Source: Mycobacterium bohemicum DSM 44277 (GTDB taxonomy: Bacteria > Actinomycetota > Actinomycetes > Mycobacteriales > Mycobacteriaceae). Taken from it: a DNA stretch of 64,000 nt. The notes below the pieces were generated by a model. That model ran no database searches. It saw nothing but the letters and a program-made list of their open reading frames with translations, and was not told the DNA's origin. Positions 1 to 9,479 of the stretch are shown in pieces (position 1 is the stretch's first letter; every line of letters begins with the position of its first letter). The translations under genes were made by a program, and so were the position numbers. The stretch is taken from positions 297,976 through 361,975 of the forward strand of contig NZ_CSTD01000003.1 in assembly GCF_001053185.1 (NCBI RefSeq), read 5' to 3'.

Positions 1-909
1 GTCCGGAGTCGTTCGGAGATAACGGTTTTCGACCGGCACCTGTCCGAGGCGGAGGCCGCCGAAGCGCTGCGCGGCTTCGACGTGGTCTGCACGATGCGCG
101 AGCGGATGGCGTTCCCTCGCACGCTGATCGAGCGGCTGCCCGACCTCAAGCTGATCACGATCGTCGGCCGGGCCCTGCCCAACCTCGACATGGCCGCGGC
201 CACCGAGCGCGGCGTGCTGGTGGCCCACTCGGACTTCACCGCCCCCCGGTTCCGGGCCCTGCGCGACGCGACGCCGGAGCTCGCGTGGGGGCTGATGATC
301 GCCACGGTGCGCAACCTGGCCGAGGAGCACCGCCGCATGCGCGACGGCGGGTGGCAAACGGCGACGGGCGTGACGCTGGCCGGGAAGACGCTCGGGCTCT
401 TGGGTCTCGGCAGGACCGGCAAACGCATGGCCGAATACGCCAAAGCCTTTGGCATGCCGGTGGTTGCGTGGAGCCAGAACCTCACCGAGGAGGCCGCGGC
501 CGAATCCGGTGCCCGCCGCGTCGAGAAGACGGCGCTCTTCGAGGAATCCGACGTGGTGTCCATTCACCTCGTGCTCTCCGAGCGCACCCGCGGCCTCGTC
601 GGCGCGCCCGAGCTGGCGCTGATGAAGCCGAGCGCCTACCTGATCAACACCTCGCGGGGGCCGATCGTCGACGAGGCCGCGCTGCAGGCTCGGCGCATCG
701 CCGGCGCCGGGCTCGACGTGTTCGACGTCGAGCCGCTTCCGCCCGACCACCCGCTGCGGCGCCTGCCGAACGTGACGCTGTCTCCCCACCTCGGGTACGT
801 CACCCGCGAGATGCTCGGCGCCTTCTACGCCGACACCATCGAGGCCGTGACGGCCTGGCTGGACGGAACGCCCGTCCGAGTCGCCAATCCCGAAGCGCTG
901 CCCGGCTAG
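1..909 (+). CDS. D-2-hydroxyacid dehydrogenase family protein (5'-partial)
   Basis: The reading frame is open from base 1, so the N-terminus lies outside the window. The protein is an NAD-dependent D-isomer-specific 2-hydroxyacid dehydrogenase (phosphoglycerate dehydrogenase fold). The nucleotide-binding loop LGLLGLGRTGKR is at about 394-430. The catalytic Arg is in INTSRGP (about 645-662), the Glu in FDVEP (about 721-735) and the His in LSPHLGY (about 778-798). Between the Arg and Glu motifs the usual helix looks about six residues short (VDEAALQARRIAGAG), which may be a small in-frame deletion. Substrate cannot be told from sequence. It is followed by the convergent DUF2332 gene with an 11-base gap. 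Confidence 0.85.
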   Translation, partial: VRSRSEITVFDRHLSEAEAAEALRGFDVVCTMRERMAFPRTLIERLPDLKLITIVGRALPNLDMAAATERGVLVAHSDFTAPRFRALRDATPELAWGLMIATVRNLAEEHRRMRDGGWQTATGVTLAGKTLGLLGLGRTGKRMAEYAKAFGMPVVAWSQNLTEEAAAESGARRVEKTALFEESDVVSIHLVLSERTRGLVGAPELALMKPSAYLINTSRGPIVDEAALQARRIAGAGLDVFDVEPLPPDHPLRRLPNVTLSPHLGYVTREMLGAFYADTIEAVTAWLDGTPVRVANPEALPG

Positions 910-920
910 TGGCGATAGCG

Positions 921-1967
921 CTAATACCAGGTGACCGGCGGGCCGTGCGGGTGGCACTCGCCCAGCACGTCGAGTTCCCCACCGGGCCAGCTGCGGGCCC
1001 GGATCAGGAACCTGATCGGAGACCCGGGCCCGTCGCGGGCGGGCTCGAGCGTGAGGTGGGCAAACGGCGAGCGGGGACCGGCCCGGCGGGCCAGCTCCTC
1101 GACGCCGCCGCGGACCGCGACCCGCTCCTCGGCGGACAGGTACTGCCAGGTGATCGAGTGCCAGAGCACGGTCAGCGCCCCCTCGGCCAGGGTGAGGCCG
1201 GCGATCGCGTCGGCCGCCGTCCTGCGCTCCAGGTGCGCCGGGACGCCGCGGGCCACCGTGACGGCGCCGCGCAGCCGTTGCAGCCGCGCGTGCTGGTCGG
1301 GCCACACGTAGCTCAGCACGGTGAGCTCCCCGTCGTCGCCCATGACGTCGATGGGCGCGATGTCATACCCGCGGCGCTCGACGATGCGCACGGGGCCGTT
1401 CGGGGGCAACGCCCCGCGCCACGCGTCCGCGATGACCACGGGCGAGTCGGCCGGTCCCCACCGGGTATCGGCGAAGCGGTACTGGTAGTGATCGGCGCGC
1501 AGGTTCAGCCCCGCACTCGTCCCGATCTCGAAAAGCCTTATTGGCAAATTAAATTCGTGGTTGGCGCACAGCAGGCCGCCGATCAGGGCCGCCGACCGGC
1601 CCACCTCGTTGGTCTGCGGCGGGTGGTCCAGGGCCGCGCGCAGCGAATCGTGGTGGCGCTCGGCGACGAACAGAATCTCCGGCCAGGCGGCCTCGGCGTC
1701 CCACGCGCCGCCGCTGCTGGGATACCAGCGGCGCAGCCCCGCCGCCCGGCCGTCGAGCACGAGCCGGTGCAAGCCCCCGAGCAGCCGAAGCGGAACCGCG
1801 TGGCCGAACGGGTCGTCCTCGTGGCCGGACAGGATGGAAGCGAAGACACCGCCGGCCTCCACGTCCGCGGCCACCTGCTCGAGCAGCTCGCCGTACATGG
1901 GCGAGCCGGCGCCGGCGCAGAACAGTCCCTGCGACCGCAGCGAGTGCAGCAGGTGCTCGCTGCTCAC
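921..1967 (-). CDS. DUF2332 family protein
   Basis: A 348-residue protein of the actinobacterial DUF2332 family, function unknown. It contains a Rossmann-like stretch, [18 protein letters not shown], that resembles a methyltransferase-type nucleotide-binding loop, and a conserved end with [14 protein letters not shown]. The GTG start at 1967 overlaps the TGA of mftR (GTGA, 1964-1967), so the two are very likely co-transcribed. A longer open frame reaches back to 2093, but that part runs through mftR and has no family character. M. tuberculosis has a corresponding gene (Rv0690c) beside mftR. A link to mycofactocin is positional only. Confidence 0.8.
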   Translation of the reverse strand: MSSEHLLHSLRSQGLFCAGAGSPMYGELLEQVAADVEAGGVFASILSGHEDDPFGHAVPLRLLGGLHRLVLDGRAAGLRRWYPSSGGAWDAEAAWPEILFVAERHHDSLRAALDHPPQTNEVGRSAALIGGLLCANHEFNLPIRLFEIGTSAGLNLRADHYQYRFADTRWGPADSPVVIADAWRGALPPNGPVRIVERRGYDIAPIDVMGDDGELTVLSYVWPDQHARLQRLRGAVTVARGVPAHLERRTAADAIAGLTLAEGALTVLWHSITWQYLSAEERVAVRGGVEELARRAGPRSPFAHLTLEPARDGPGSPIRFLIRARSWPGGELDVLGECHPHGPPVTWY

Positions 1968-2560
1968 CCGTCGAGCCCGTTCAGCCCGGCGCCGACGACG
2001 TCGAAGGCGATGCCCAGCGCCACCGGCAACGGGACGGACTCGTCGGCCAGCCAATGCTCGTAGGCGCTCAGCGCCACCCCGAGCATCGTCCACGCGACGG
2101 TTTGCGGCAGCAGGTCGGTGGTCTTGCCCTCGGTCCTGCGGGCCACGAATCCCGCGACGACCTCCCGCCAGCCCGCGTACATGGTCATCGAATAGGCCTG
2201 CAGCTCCGCGGTCTGCAGGATGACCCGCATCCGCTGGCGGTGCCGCACGGTCTCGGACTCGTCAAAGGTGTTGAACGCCAAGAGCGCCGCGCGCAGCGCC
2301 TCGCCCAGCGACACCCTCGGGTCGACGCCGTCGAGCAGGTCGCGCAGGTGCGCGAGGTGGGTGTCGAAGTCGCCCCACGGGATCGCGTTCTTCGACGCGT
2401 AGTAACGGAACAGGGTGCGGCGGGCGATGCCCGCGGCGTGTGCGACGTCGTCGACGCTGACGTCGGCGAAACCCCGGGCGGTGAACAACTCGATGGCCAC
2501 GTCGGCGATGTGTTGGGGCGTGGTGGAGCGGCGCCGGCCAACTCGAGGCTGGGGCATCAT
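1964..2560 (-). CDS. mftR: Mycofactocin system TetR-type regulator MftR
   Basis: A 198-residue TetR-family repressor. The N-terminal helix-turn-helix is at about residues 15-60 ([10 protein letters not shown] ... [14 protein letters not shown]), followed by an all-helical ligand domain. It sits divergently upstream of mftA, as MftR does in M. tuberculosis (Rv0691c). MftR family members are reported to bind long-chain acyl-CoA and repress the mft genes. A 31 bp dyad in the mftR-mftA spacer (2601-2631) is the likely operator. It is translationally coupled to the downstream DUF2332 gene. Confidence 0.92.
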   Translation of the reverse strand: MMPQPRVGRRRSTTPQHIADVAIELFTARGFADVSVDDVAHAAGIARRTLFRYYASKNAIPWGDFDTHLAHLRDLLDGVDPRVSLGEALRAALLAFNTFDESETVRHRQRMRVILQTAELQAYSMTMYAGWREVVAGFVARRTEGKTTDLLPQTVAWTMLGVALSAYEHWLADESVPLPVALGIAFDVVGAGLNGLDG

Positions 2561-2594
2561 CGGACCCGCCCTTCCGTTTCGGCACTCGATGCCA

Positions 2595-2600
2595 TATTCT
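2595..2600 (+). promoter_or_regulatory. Candidate -10 box of mftA promoter
   Basis: TATTCT fits the mycobacterial TANNNT -10 pattern. TTCCGT at 2572-2577 could be a weak -35 with a 17 bp spacer. The predicted transcription start falls inside the 2601-2631 dyad, so a bound repressor would block initiation. Inferred from sequence only. Confidence 0.4.
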
Positions 2601-2631
2601 GACGACGATTGTGACCCACACCATCGTTGTC
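2601..2631. promoter_or_regulatory. Candidate MftR operator, 31 bp dyad
   Basis: Arms GACGACGATTGTG (2601-2613) and CACCATCGTTGTC (2619-2631) flank ACCCA and pair at 11 of 13 positions. The dyad lies between mftR (start 2560) and mftA (start 2656), just downstream of a possible -10. A long imperfect palindrome in this place is what a TetR dimer would bind. That MftR is the ligand is inference from position. Confidence 0.65.
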
Positions 2632-2655
2632 AAGACCTGACGAAAGGCAAGGCCC

Positions 2656-2745
2656 GTGGACCGCGAAACCGACACCGACACCGAACTCGTGACCGAGACC
2701 CTGGTCGAAGAGGTCTCCATCGACGGGATGTGCGGGGTCTACTGA
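2656..2745 (+). CDS. mftA: Mycofactocin precursor peptide MftA
   Basis: A 29-residue ribosomal peptide starting at GTG and ending in the mycofactocin core IDGMCGVY followed by TGA. The leader is acidic and Thr-rich (repeated ET/DT, then LVEEVS). In this family MftC, with MftB as chaperone, decarboxylates and cross-links the terminal Val-Tyr, MftE releases the processed dipeptide, and later enzymes convert it to a redox cofactor. A GAAAGG Shine-Dalgarno-like sequence is at 2642-2647. The gene is shorter than usual ORF-calling limits. Only one copy is present. Confidence 0.95.
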   Translation: MDRETDTDTELVTETLVEEVSIDGMCGVY

Positions 2746-2761
2746 CCCCCCACCCGCACCC

Positions 2762-3034
2762 GTGTTCGACCCCGACCGCGGCTGGCGGTTGCACCCCCAG
2801 GTGGCCGTCCGTCCGGAACCTTTCGGCGCGCTGCTCTACCACTTCGGCACGCGCAAGCTCTCCTTCGTCAAGAACCGCACCCTCCTCACCGTGGTGCGGT
2901 CGCTGGACGAACATCCCGACGCCCACGCCGCCTGCCGCGCCGCCGGTGTCGACGACTCCGGGCAGGGCCCGTACCTGCACGCGCTGGGAGCGCTGGCCGA
3001 TTCCCGAATGCTGATCCCGAAGGAGGCCCAATGA
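2762..3034 (+). CDS. mftB: Mycofactocin chaperone MftB
   Basis: A 90-residue protein with the PqqD-like RiPP recognition fold. It binds the MftA leader and presents the peptide to MftC. The start is GTG at 2762 (product MFDPDRGWRLHPQV...), 16 bases after mftA. Typical features are the VRPEPFGALLYHFGTRKLSFV block and a C-terminal helix. Its TGA overlaps the mftC ATG (ATGA at 3031-3034), so translation is coupled. Family length is about 90 residues, so it looks intact. Confidence 0.92.
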   Translation: MFDPDRGWRLHPQVAVRPEPFGALLYHFGTRKLSFVKNRTLLTVVRSLDEHPDAHAACRAAGVDDSGQGPYLHALGALADSRMLIPKEAQ

Positions 3035-4173
3035 CGGCTCCGGCCAAGGCGGCGGTGCCGCGGCTCATCGAGCAGTTCGAACGCGGGCTGGACGCGCCCA
3101 TCTGCCTGACGTGGGAGCTGACGTACGCGTGCAATCTTGCTTGCGTGCATTGCCTTTCGTCATCGGGCCGGCGCGACCCACGGGAGCTGTCCACGCGGCA
3201 GTGCATGGACATCATCGACGAGCTGGAACGCATGCAGGTGTTCTACGTCAACATCGGGGGCGGCGAGCCCACGGTGCGCCCGGACTTCTGGGAGCTCGTC
3301 GACTACGCCACCGCGCATCACGTCGGGGTGAAGTTCTCCACGAACGGCATCCGGATCACGCCCGAGGTCGCCGAGCGGCTGGCCGCCAGTGACTACGTCG
3401 ACGTCCAGATCTCGCTCGACGGCGCCACGCCGGAGGTCAACGACGCCGTCCGCGGGGCCGGGTCGTTCGCCATGGCGGTGCGTGCGCTGGAAAACCTCGC
3501 GGCGGCGGGATTCTCCCAGAACGGGGGAGCCAAGATCTCGGTCGTGGTGACCCGGCACAACGTCGACCAGCTCGACGAGTTCGCCGCGCTGGCCGACCGC
3601 TACAACGCCACACTGAGGATCACCCGGCTGCGTCCGTCGGGGCGCGGCGCCGACGTCTGGGACGACCTGCACCCCACCGCGGCCCAGCAGGTCCAGCTGT
3701 ATGACTGGCTGGTGGCCAAGGGCGAGCGGGTGCTCACCGGTGACTCCTTCTTCCACCTGGCACCGCTCGGGCAGTCCGGCGCGCTGGCCGGCCTGAACAT
3801 GTGCGGGGCCGGCCGGGTGGTATGCCTGATCGACCCGGTCGGGGACGTGTACGCCTGTCCGTTCGCCATCCACGACCGCTTCCTGGCCGGAAATGTGTTG
3901 ACCGACACCGGCTTTGGAGTCGGCTTCGCCAACGTCTGGAAGAACGCGCCGCTGTTCCGCGAACTCCGCGAACCGCAGTCCGCGGGTGCCTGCGGCAGCT
4001 GCGGGCACTACGACAGCTGCCGGGGCGGCTGCATGGCGGCCAAGTTCTTCACCGGCCTGCCGCTCGACGGGCCGGACCCCGAGTGCGTCACGGGCCACGG
4101 TCTCCGACAACGTCGAGGCATTCGGCGAACTCGGGTTCGCCCCGCACGTCGTCGGTGCGCCGGAAAAACGTGA
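3031..4173 (+). CDS. mftC: Mycofactocin radical SAM maturase MftC, C-terminus replaced
   Basis: A radical SAM/SPASM enzyme that decarboxylates the MftA C-terminal Tyr and forms the Val-Tyr cross-link. The radical SAM cluster motif is C34-x3-C38-x2-C41 (TYACNLACVHC). The SPASM cysteines are near residues 320-353 (CGSCGHYDSCRGGC ... DPEC). Family sequence ends at about residue 354 (CVTGHG, near 4092). After that the frame reads an Arg-rich out-of-frame copy of mftD. Roughly 35-45 native C-terminal residues are therefore lost, while every Fe-S cysteine is kept. See the junction finding at 4087-4105. Confidence 0.88.
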   Translation: MTAPAKAAVPRLIEQFERGLDAPICLTWELTYACNLACVHCLSSSGRRDPRELSTRQCMDIIDELERMQVFYVNIGGGEPTVRPDFWELVDYATAHHVGVKFSTNGIRITPEVAERLAASDYVDVQISLDGATPEVNDAVRGAGSFAMAVRALENLAAAGFSQNGGAKISVVVTRHNVDQLDEFAALADRYNATLRITRLRPSGRGADVWDDLHPTAAQQVQLYDWLVAKGERVLTGDSFFHLAPLGQSGALAGLNMCGAGRVVCLIDPVGDVYACPFAIHDRFLAGNVLTDTGFGVGFANVWKNAPLFRELREPQSAGACGSCGHYDSCRGGCMAAKFFTGLPLDGPDPECVTGHGLRQRRGIRRTRVRPARRRCAGKT

Positions 4174-5179
4174 CTTGTCCACCACCGTTATGGGACAAGA
4201 CATTTCGCTGCCGGTGCTCATTTCGCCGACCGGTGTGCAGGCGGTCCACCCCGACGGCGAGGTGGCCGTCGCGCGGGCCGCGGCGGCACGCGGAACGGCG
4301 ATGGGGCTCTCCTCGTTCGCCAGCAAGCCGATCGAGGAGGTCATCCCCGCCAACCCGAAGATCTTCTTCCAGGTGTACTGGCTCGGCGGGCGCGACGCCA
4401 TCGCCGAACGCGTGGAGCGGGCGCGGCGGGCCGGGGCGGTGGGATTGATCGTCACCACCGACTGGACGTTCGCGCACGGCCGGGACTGGGGCAGCCCCAA
4501 GATCCCGGAGAAGATGAACCTGCCGACGTTCCTGCGCCTGTCCCCGGAGGCGATCGTCCGGCCGCGCTGGCTGTGGGAGTTCGGCAAGACCCTGCGGCCG
4601 CCGGAGCTGCGGGTGCCGAACCAGGGCCGCCGCGGCGAACCCGGTCCCCGCTTCTTCGACGCCTACGGGGAGTGGATGGGGACGCCGCCGCCGACCTGGG
4701 AGGACATCGCCTGGCTGCGCGAGCTGTGGGGCGGTCCGTTCATGCTCAAGGGCGTCATGCGCGTCGACGACGCGAAAAGGGCTGTGGATGCCGGGGTTTC
4801 GGCCATATCGGTGTCCAACCACGGCGGCAACAACCTGGACGGCACCCCGGCGTCCATCCGGGCCCTGCCGGCGATCGCGGCGGCCGTCGGCGACCAGGTC
4901 GAGGTGCTGCTCGACGGCGGCGTCCGGCGCGGCGGTGACGTCGTCAAGGCGTTGGCCCTGGGGGCGCGCGCGGTGATGATCGGCCGCGCATACCTGTGGG
5001 GCCTGGCGGCGGCCGGGCAGGCCGGCGTCGAGAACGTTCTGGACATCCTGCGCGGCGGCATCGACTCGGCGCTGATGGGCCTCGGGCGCGCGTCGGTGCA
5101 CGACCTCGTCGAAGACGACGTGCTGGTTCCGGCGGGCTTCGCCCGGGCGCTCGGCGTGCCACCGGCCGGCGAGTCCTGA
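4097..5179 (+). pseudogene. mftD: mftD, FMN-dependent alpha-hydroxyacid dehydrogenase family, 5'-truncated
   Basis: Encodes about 360 residues of MftD, a lactate-dehydrogenase-like FMN protein that oxidises the AHDP intermediate to premycofactocin. The recognisable sequence starts abruptly at TVSDNVEAFGELGFAP and runs to the normal C-terminus. FMN-site features are present: SNHGGNNLDGTP (about 4815-4850), LLDGGVRRGGDVVKAL, and ARAVMIGRAYLWG. About 36 N-terminal residues, including the start codon, are missing. The frame differs from that of mftC, so no fusion protein can form directly. As written the gene has no obvious translation start. Whether this is biological depends on the junction near 4095 being real. 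Confidence 0.85.
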
Positions 5180-5343
5180 CCGGATCTCTGTTATTTAGGT
5201 CATCTTTGCCCAGCTTTACGTTGGCACGGTCGCGCCCGCGTGGTACCCACGGGGCCCACGTGACGAACGAGCCGAATTTCTCACCCAGGATGAACGAGCC
5301 AGAAAAAATTCGTTTTCACCGGACAACAACTGGTGCACGCCAG

Positions 5344-6075
5344 GTGAATTCGGCCTACCATCACCGAGTGCCTGTACTCGGCGAATTGGGAGCGGCGACA
5401 TCGGGCCAGCTCTCCGACCTCTCGCCGTCGGTGCTGATCCCGCTCGGTTCGACCGAACAGCACGGTCCGCACCTGCCGCTGGATACCGACACCCGGATCG
5501 CGACGGCGGTCGCGCGGGCCGCCCGGGCCCACCTCGGGTCGGAGTGGTTGGTGGCGCCGGCCATCGCCTACGGCGCCAGCGGCGAGCACCAAAGCTTCGC
5601 CGGGACGATCTCGATCGGCACCGGCGCCCTGACCGAGCTGCTGGTGGAATATGGCAGGTCGGCCGCCTGCTGGGCCCGGCGCCTCGTTTTCGTCAACGGC
5701 CACGGCGGCAACGTCGCCGCCCTTCACCGTGCCGTCGGCACGCTGCGGGCCGAGGGGCGCGATGCCGGATGGTGCCCGTGCTTCGCCGCCGACGGTGACG
5801 CCCACGCCGGCCATACCGAAACATCCGTGTTGCTGCATATTTCGCCCGCCGATGTCCTGACCGACCGATGGCTCGCGGGCAACCGCGCGCCCCTGCCCGA
5901 GCTGCTGCCGTCGATGCGCCGCGGGGGAGTCGCCGCGGTCAGCCCCGTCGGAGTCCTGGGGGACCCGACCACCGCGACCGCCGCGGAGGGCGCCCGCATC
6001 TTCGGCGCCATGGTCACCGAGTGTGCGCATCGGGTCACCCGGTGGCGGCCCCGCGCGGACGGAATGCTGACATGA
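5344..6075 (+). CDS. mftE: Mycofactocin peptidase MftE (creatininase family)
   Basis: A 243-residue creatinine amidohydrolase-family metallopeptidase that cleaves the modified C-terminal dipeptide from MftA. Metal-site motifs are [15 protein letters not shown] (residues about 33-47), FVNGHGGN and [11 protein letters not shown] at 5344 is chosen because the family begins NSxYHxRVPVxGELG. The upstream in-frame extension (from 4996) runs through mftD and is not family sequence. The 164-base gap after mftD is larger than usual for this operon and has no other gene. The stop overlaps the mftF ATG. Confidence 0.92.
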   Translation: MNSAYHHRVPVLGELGAATSGQLSDLSPSVLIPLGSTEQHGPHLPLDTDTRIATAVARAARAHLGSEWLVAPAIAYGASGEHQSFAGTISIGTGALTELLVEYGRSAACWARRLVFVNGHGGNVAALHRAVGTLRAEGRDAGWCPCFAADGDAHAGHTETSVLLHISPADVLTDRWLAGNRAPLPELLPSMRRGGVAAVSPVGVLGDPTTATAAEGARIFGAMVTECAHRVTRWRPRADGMLT

Positions 6076-7484
6076 GCCAGCCCCGCTTGCCGGACGGCTT
6101 CGCCGTCCAGGTGGATCGTCGCGTGCGGGTGCTCGGCGACGGCTCGGCCCTGCTCGGCGGTTCCCCGACCCGACTGCTGAAGCTGGCGCCGGCCGCCCAG
6201 GACATGCTCTGCGACGGCCGGCTGAAGGTGCGCGACGACGACAGCGCCCGGCTGGCCCGCGCCCTGCTGGACGCCACGGTGGCCCACCCCCGGCCCGCCG
6301 GCGGCCCGTCGCACCGCGACGTCACGGTGGTAATTCCCGTGCGGGACAACCTTTCCGGCGTGCGGCGCCTGGTCAGTTCCCTGCGTGGGCTGCGCGTCAT
6401 CGTGGTCGACGACGGGTCGTGCCCACCGATAGAACCGGGTGACTTCGTCGGCGCGCACTGCGACGTGGAGGTGTTGCGCCACGCCCGCAGCAGGGGCCCG
6501 GCCGCCGCGCGCAACACGGGGCTGGCCGCCTGCACCACCGACTTCGTGGCGTTCCTCGACTCCGACGTCGCCCCGCGGCGCGGCTGGCTCGAGGCGTTGC
6601 TCGGGCACTTCTGTGACCCCACCGTCGCCCTGGTCGCGCCGCGCATCGTCGGGTTGTCGCAAAGCGAGAACGTGGTGGCGCGGTACGAGGCGGTCCACTC
6701 GTCGCTCGACCTCGGGGAGCGCGAAGCGCCGGTCCTGCCGCACAGCACCGTGTCCTACGTGCCGAGCGCGGCCATCATCTGCCGTTGCTCGGCCCTGCGG
6801 GAGATCGGCGGGTTCGACGAGACCATGACGTCCGGCGAGGATGTCGACCTGTGCTGGCGGCTGATCGAGACGGGCGCCCGCCTGCGCTACGAGCCGATCG
6901 CGCTGGTCGCGCACGACCACCGGACCGAACTGCGTGACTGGCTCGTCCGCAAGGCCTTTTACGGTGGCTCGGCGGCGCCGCTGTCGATTCGCCACCCGGA
7001 CAAGACGGCGCCGGTGGTGATCTCCGGCTGGGCGCTGACGGCCTGGACTTTGATGGCGCTCGGGACCGGGCTTTCCCAACTGGCGTCGCTCCTGGTGGCG
7101 GTGCTGACGGGGCGCCGGGTCGCTCGGGCCATGCGCGATGCCGACACGTCGCTGGCCGATGTGCTGGCGATCGCCTCGCGCGGCCTGTGGTCGGCGGCGC
7201 TGCAGCTGGCCTCGGCGCTGTGCCGGCACTACTGGCCGCTGGCGCTACTCGCCGCCCTGCTCTCGCGCCACTTCAGACACGTCGTCCTGGTCGCCGCCGT
7301 CATGGACGGCGTGGTGGACTGGCTGCGCCGCCGGGATGCCGTCGGCGACGAGTCCGAGCCGCTCGGGCTGCTGGCCTACCTCCTGCTCAAACGCGTCGAC
7401 GACCTGGCGTACGGTCTCGGGCTGTGGTGGGGGGTGGTGCGCGAACGCAACGCTCGCGCGCTCAAACCACAGATCCGCAGCTAG
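6072..7484 (+). CDS. mftF: Mycofactocin glycosyltransferase MftF
   Basis: A 470-residue GT2-family glycosyltransferase that adds beta-1,4-linked glucose units to (pre)mycofactocin. GT-A motifs are [10 protein letters not shown] followed by VIVVDDGS (residues about 86-118), the FLDSDVAP metal-binding DxD equivalent, and [11 protein letters not shown]. Hydrophobic segments near residues 315-350 and 395-420 suggest membrane attachment. ATG at 6072 overlaps the mftE stop (ATGA). Confidence 0.92.
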   Translation: MSQPRLPDGFAVQVDRRVRVLGDGSALLGGSPTRLLKLAPAAQDMLCDGRLKVRDDDSARLARALLDATVAHPRPAGGPSHRDVTVVIPVRDNLSGVRRLVSSLRGLRVIVVDDGSCPPIEPGDFVGAHCDVEVLRHARSRGPAAARNTGLAACTTDFVAFLDSDVAPRRGWLEALLGHFCDPTVALVAPRIVGLSQSENVVARYEAVHSSLDLGEREAPVLPHSTVSYVPSAAIICRCSALREIGGFDETMTSGEDVDLCWRLIETGARLRYEPIALVAHDHRTELRDWLVRKAFYGGSAAPLSIRHPDKTAPVVISGWALTAWTLMALGTGLSQLASLLVAVLTGRRVARAMRDADTSLADVLAIASRGLWSAALQLASALCRHYWPLALLAALLSRHFRHVVLVAAVMDGVVDWLRRRDAVGDESEPLGLLAYLLLKRVDDLAYGLGLWWGVVRERNARALKPQIRS

Positions 7485-7503
7485 CCGGCGCCCCGACCCC
7501 GCC

Positions 7504-8943
7504 GTGAGTAACGCCGCTTCCCACAGCGACGTGCTGATCGTCGGCGCCGGCAGCGCCGGATCAGTTGTCGCCGAGCGCCTTTCCGCCGATCCAAGCCGCA
7601 GCGTGACCGTCCTGGAGGCCGGCCCCACGCTCGCCGACCCGGAGTTACTGGCCGCCACCGCCGATGGCTGCCGACTGCCCATCGGGGCCGACAGCCCGCT
7701 GGTCCGGCGTTACCAGACCCGGCTCACCGATCACCCGGTCCGCCTGCTGCCCATCGTGCGGGGCGCGACCCTCGGCGGCTCCGGCGCCGTCAACGGTGGG
7801 TACTTCTGCCGCGCGCTGCCGGACGACTTCGACCGCCTGGGCATACCCGGGTGGGCCTGGGTGGACGTCCTGCCGAGTTTCCGCGCCATCGAGACCGACC
7901 TGGACTTCGACGGCCCCGCGCACGGCGAGAGCGGACCCATCAGGGTCCGCAGGACCCGCGAGATGACCGGCACCACCGAGCGTTTCATCGCCGCGGCGCA
8001 GCGGGCCGGGTACCGATGGATCGCCGACGTCAACGACGTTGGCCCGCAACCCGTTTCGGGGGTAGGCGCCGTGCCGCTCAACATTGTCGACGGGGTCCGG
8101 GCCGGGTCGGGCGCGGCGTACCTGACGCCGGCGCTGGGCCGGCCGAACCTCACGCTGCGGGCGCTGACGCGGGCGGTGCGACTGCGGTTCGCCGGGGCCA
8201 GGGCGGTGGGGGTCGACGCGATCGGGCCGCACGGGCCCGTGTCCCTGACTGCCGATCGGATCGTGTTGTGCGGCGGTGCGATCCAGTCGGCGCAGCTGCT
8301 GATGCTGTCCGGGGTGGGCGAGGAGGAGATGTTGCGGGAGGCCGGGGTGCCGGCGGTGGCGCCCCTACCGGTGGGGACCGCGTTCAGTGATCACCCCGAA
8401 TGGGTGTTGCCGACCAATTGGGCCGTCGCGCCCGGCCGGCCGGTGCTGGAGGTCATGCTCAGCACCGCAGACGGCCTCGAAATCCGGCCGTACACAGGCG
8501 GATTCGTCGCGATGACCGGCGATGGCACGGCCGGGCGCCCAGACTGGCCGCACATCGGGGCGGCGCTGATGCGGCCCCGGGCGCGCGGGCGGCTCACGCT
8601 GGTGTCCGCGGATCCCGATGTGCCACCGCTGATCGAGCACCACTACGACAGCGCGGCCGACGACGTGGCCGCGCTGCGGCGGGGCAGCGAACTGGCCCGC
8701 GAACTCGCCGGCGCCGCGGCGTCGGTCGGGCCGCCGGTGTGGTCGACGTCCCAACACCTCTGCGGGACAGCGCCGATGGGTGCCGAGGGTGACCCGCGAG
8801 CGGTGGTCGACCACCGGTGCCGCGTCCACGGCATCGAAAACCTCTGGGTGATAGACGGTTCCATCCTCCCGTCGATCCCCAGCCGCGGCCCGCACGCCAC
8901 CATCGTCATGGTGGGGCACCGGGCCGCGGAATTCGTTGCGTGA
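7504..8943 (+). CDS. mftG: Mycofactocin-associated GMC oxidoreductase MftG
   Basis: A 479-residue FAD-dependent glucose-methanol-choline family oxidoreductase. The Rossmann loop VGAGSAGS is at residues 13-20, the GMC signature GATLGGSGAVNGG near residue 90, and the active-site His in STSQHLCGTAPMG. The C-terminus has SRGPHATIVMVGHR. MftG homologues have been linked to re-oxidation of mycofactocinol towards the respiratory chain. GTG at 7504 follows mftF by 19 bases; the longer open frame to 7138 overlaps mftF and lacks family sequence. It is the last gene of the cluster and is convergent with a PE gene 2 bases away. Confidence 0.9.
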   Translation: MSNAASHSDVLIVGAGSAGSVVAERLSADPSRSVTVLEAGPTLADPELLAATADGCRLPIGADSPLVRRYQTRLTDHPVRLLPIVRGATLGGSGAVNGGYFCRALPDDFDRLGIPGWAWVDVLPSFRAIETDLDFDGPAHGESGPIRVRRTREMTGTTERFIAAAQRAGYRWIADVNDVGPQPVSGVGAVPLNIVDGVRAGSGAAYLTPALGRPNLTLRALTRAVRLRFAGARAVGVDAIGPHGPVSLTADRIVLCGGAIQSAQLLMLSGVGEEEMLREAGVPAVAPLPVGTAFSDHPEWVLPTNWAVAPGRPVLEVMLSTADGLEIRPYTGGFVAMTGDGTAGRPDWPHIGAALMRPRARGRLTLVSADPDVPPLIEHHYDSAADDVAALRRGSELARELAGAAASVGPPVWSTSQHLCGTAPMGAEGDPRAVVDHRCRVHGIENLWVIDGSILPSIPSRGPHATIVMVGHRAAEFVA

Positions 8944-8945
8944 GT

Positions 8946-9479
8946 TCAGTCAGCGGGGCTTGCCGTCGGCTGCTCGTCGGCGGCGCCGGTGGAGTAGGCC
9001 GGCGTTGCGGGCCGGTACGCGGAGGTCAACGGCGCGGCGGAGGTCAACGGCGTCGTCGACAGGGGCGTCGCGGCCGCCGGTGAAATCTCCGGTGTCGCCG
9101 CCGCTCCCGCGAGCGCCAGCGACGGCGCCGACGTCAGTGCCTGCCCGGCGGAGCCCGTGGGGCTGAGTGCGTGCTGGGTGGTCTGTAGCGGCGACGCGTT
9201 GGCGGCCTCGGTGAGCGCATACTGCTCCGCGCCGCCGTTCATGAGCTGGACGAACTGCGCATGAAACGCGGCGGCCTGGGCGCTGAGCTCCTGATAAGCC
9301 TGCGAGTGGGCGTCGAACAGGGCCGCGATGCTCGCCGAAACCTCGTCGGCGCCCGGGGGGAACACGCTCGAGGTCGGCCCCGCGGCGAACGAGTTGGCGA
9401 ACTCCAGCGTGGAACCGACGTTCGCCAAATCCGCTGCGGCGGCGGCCACGTATTCGGGCGCCGCAATCACCCATGACAC
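8946..9479 (-). CDS. PE family protein
   Basis: A 177-residue protein. Residues 1-95 form a typical PE domain (MSWVIAAPEYVAAAAADLANVGS ... YALTEAANA), the helical hairpin that pairs with a PPE partner and is exported by type VII (ESX) secretion. The remaining 80 residues are Ala/Pro/Thr/Ser-rich and low in complexity. No PPE or ESX gene is adjacent, so any partner lies elsewhere. Its position between the mycofactocin cluster and an exporter gene is not found in M. tuberculosis, where Rv0697 is followed by short ORFs and rpsJ. Confidence 0.9.
   Translation of the reverse strand: MSWVIAAPEYVAAAAADLANVGSTLEFANSFAAGPTSSVFPPGADEVSASIAALFDAHSQAYQELSAQAAAFHAQFVQLMNGGAEQYALTEAANASPLQTTQHALSPTGSAGQALTSAPSLALAGAAATPEISPAAATPLSTTPLTSAAPLTSAYRPATPAYSTGAADEQPTASPAD

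Noticed and set aside
285..2063. Long plus-strand open frame of 592 codons
   Set aside because: Arg/Ala/Pro-rich translation without family character; it is the shadow of the dehydrogenase and of the minus-strand DUF2332 gene.
4090..4110. Programmed frameshift joining mftC and mftD into one protein
   Set aside because: Both native ends are missing, not just out of frame, and no slippery site is present; deletion or misassembly explains it better.
3160..4587. 475-codon minus-strand frame opposite mftC and mftD
   Set aside because: Shadow frame in GC-rich DNA; the plus-strand protein is a clear radical SAM enzyme.
5868..7229. Overlapping long frames on both strands over mftE and mftF
   Set aside because: Low-complexity Arg/Ala translations; the mftF glycosyltransferase motifs decide the true frame.
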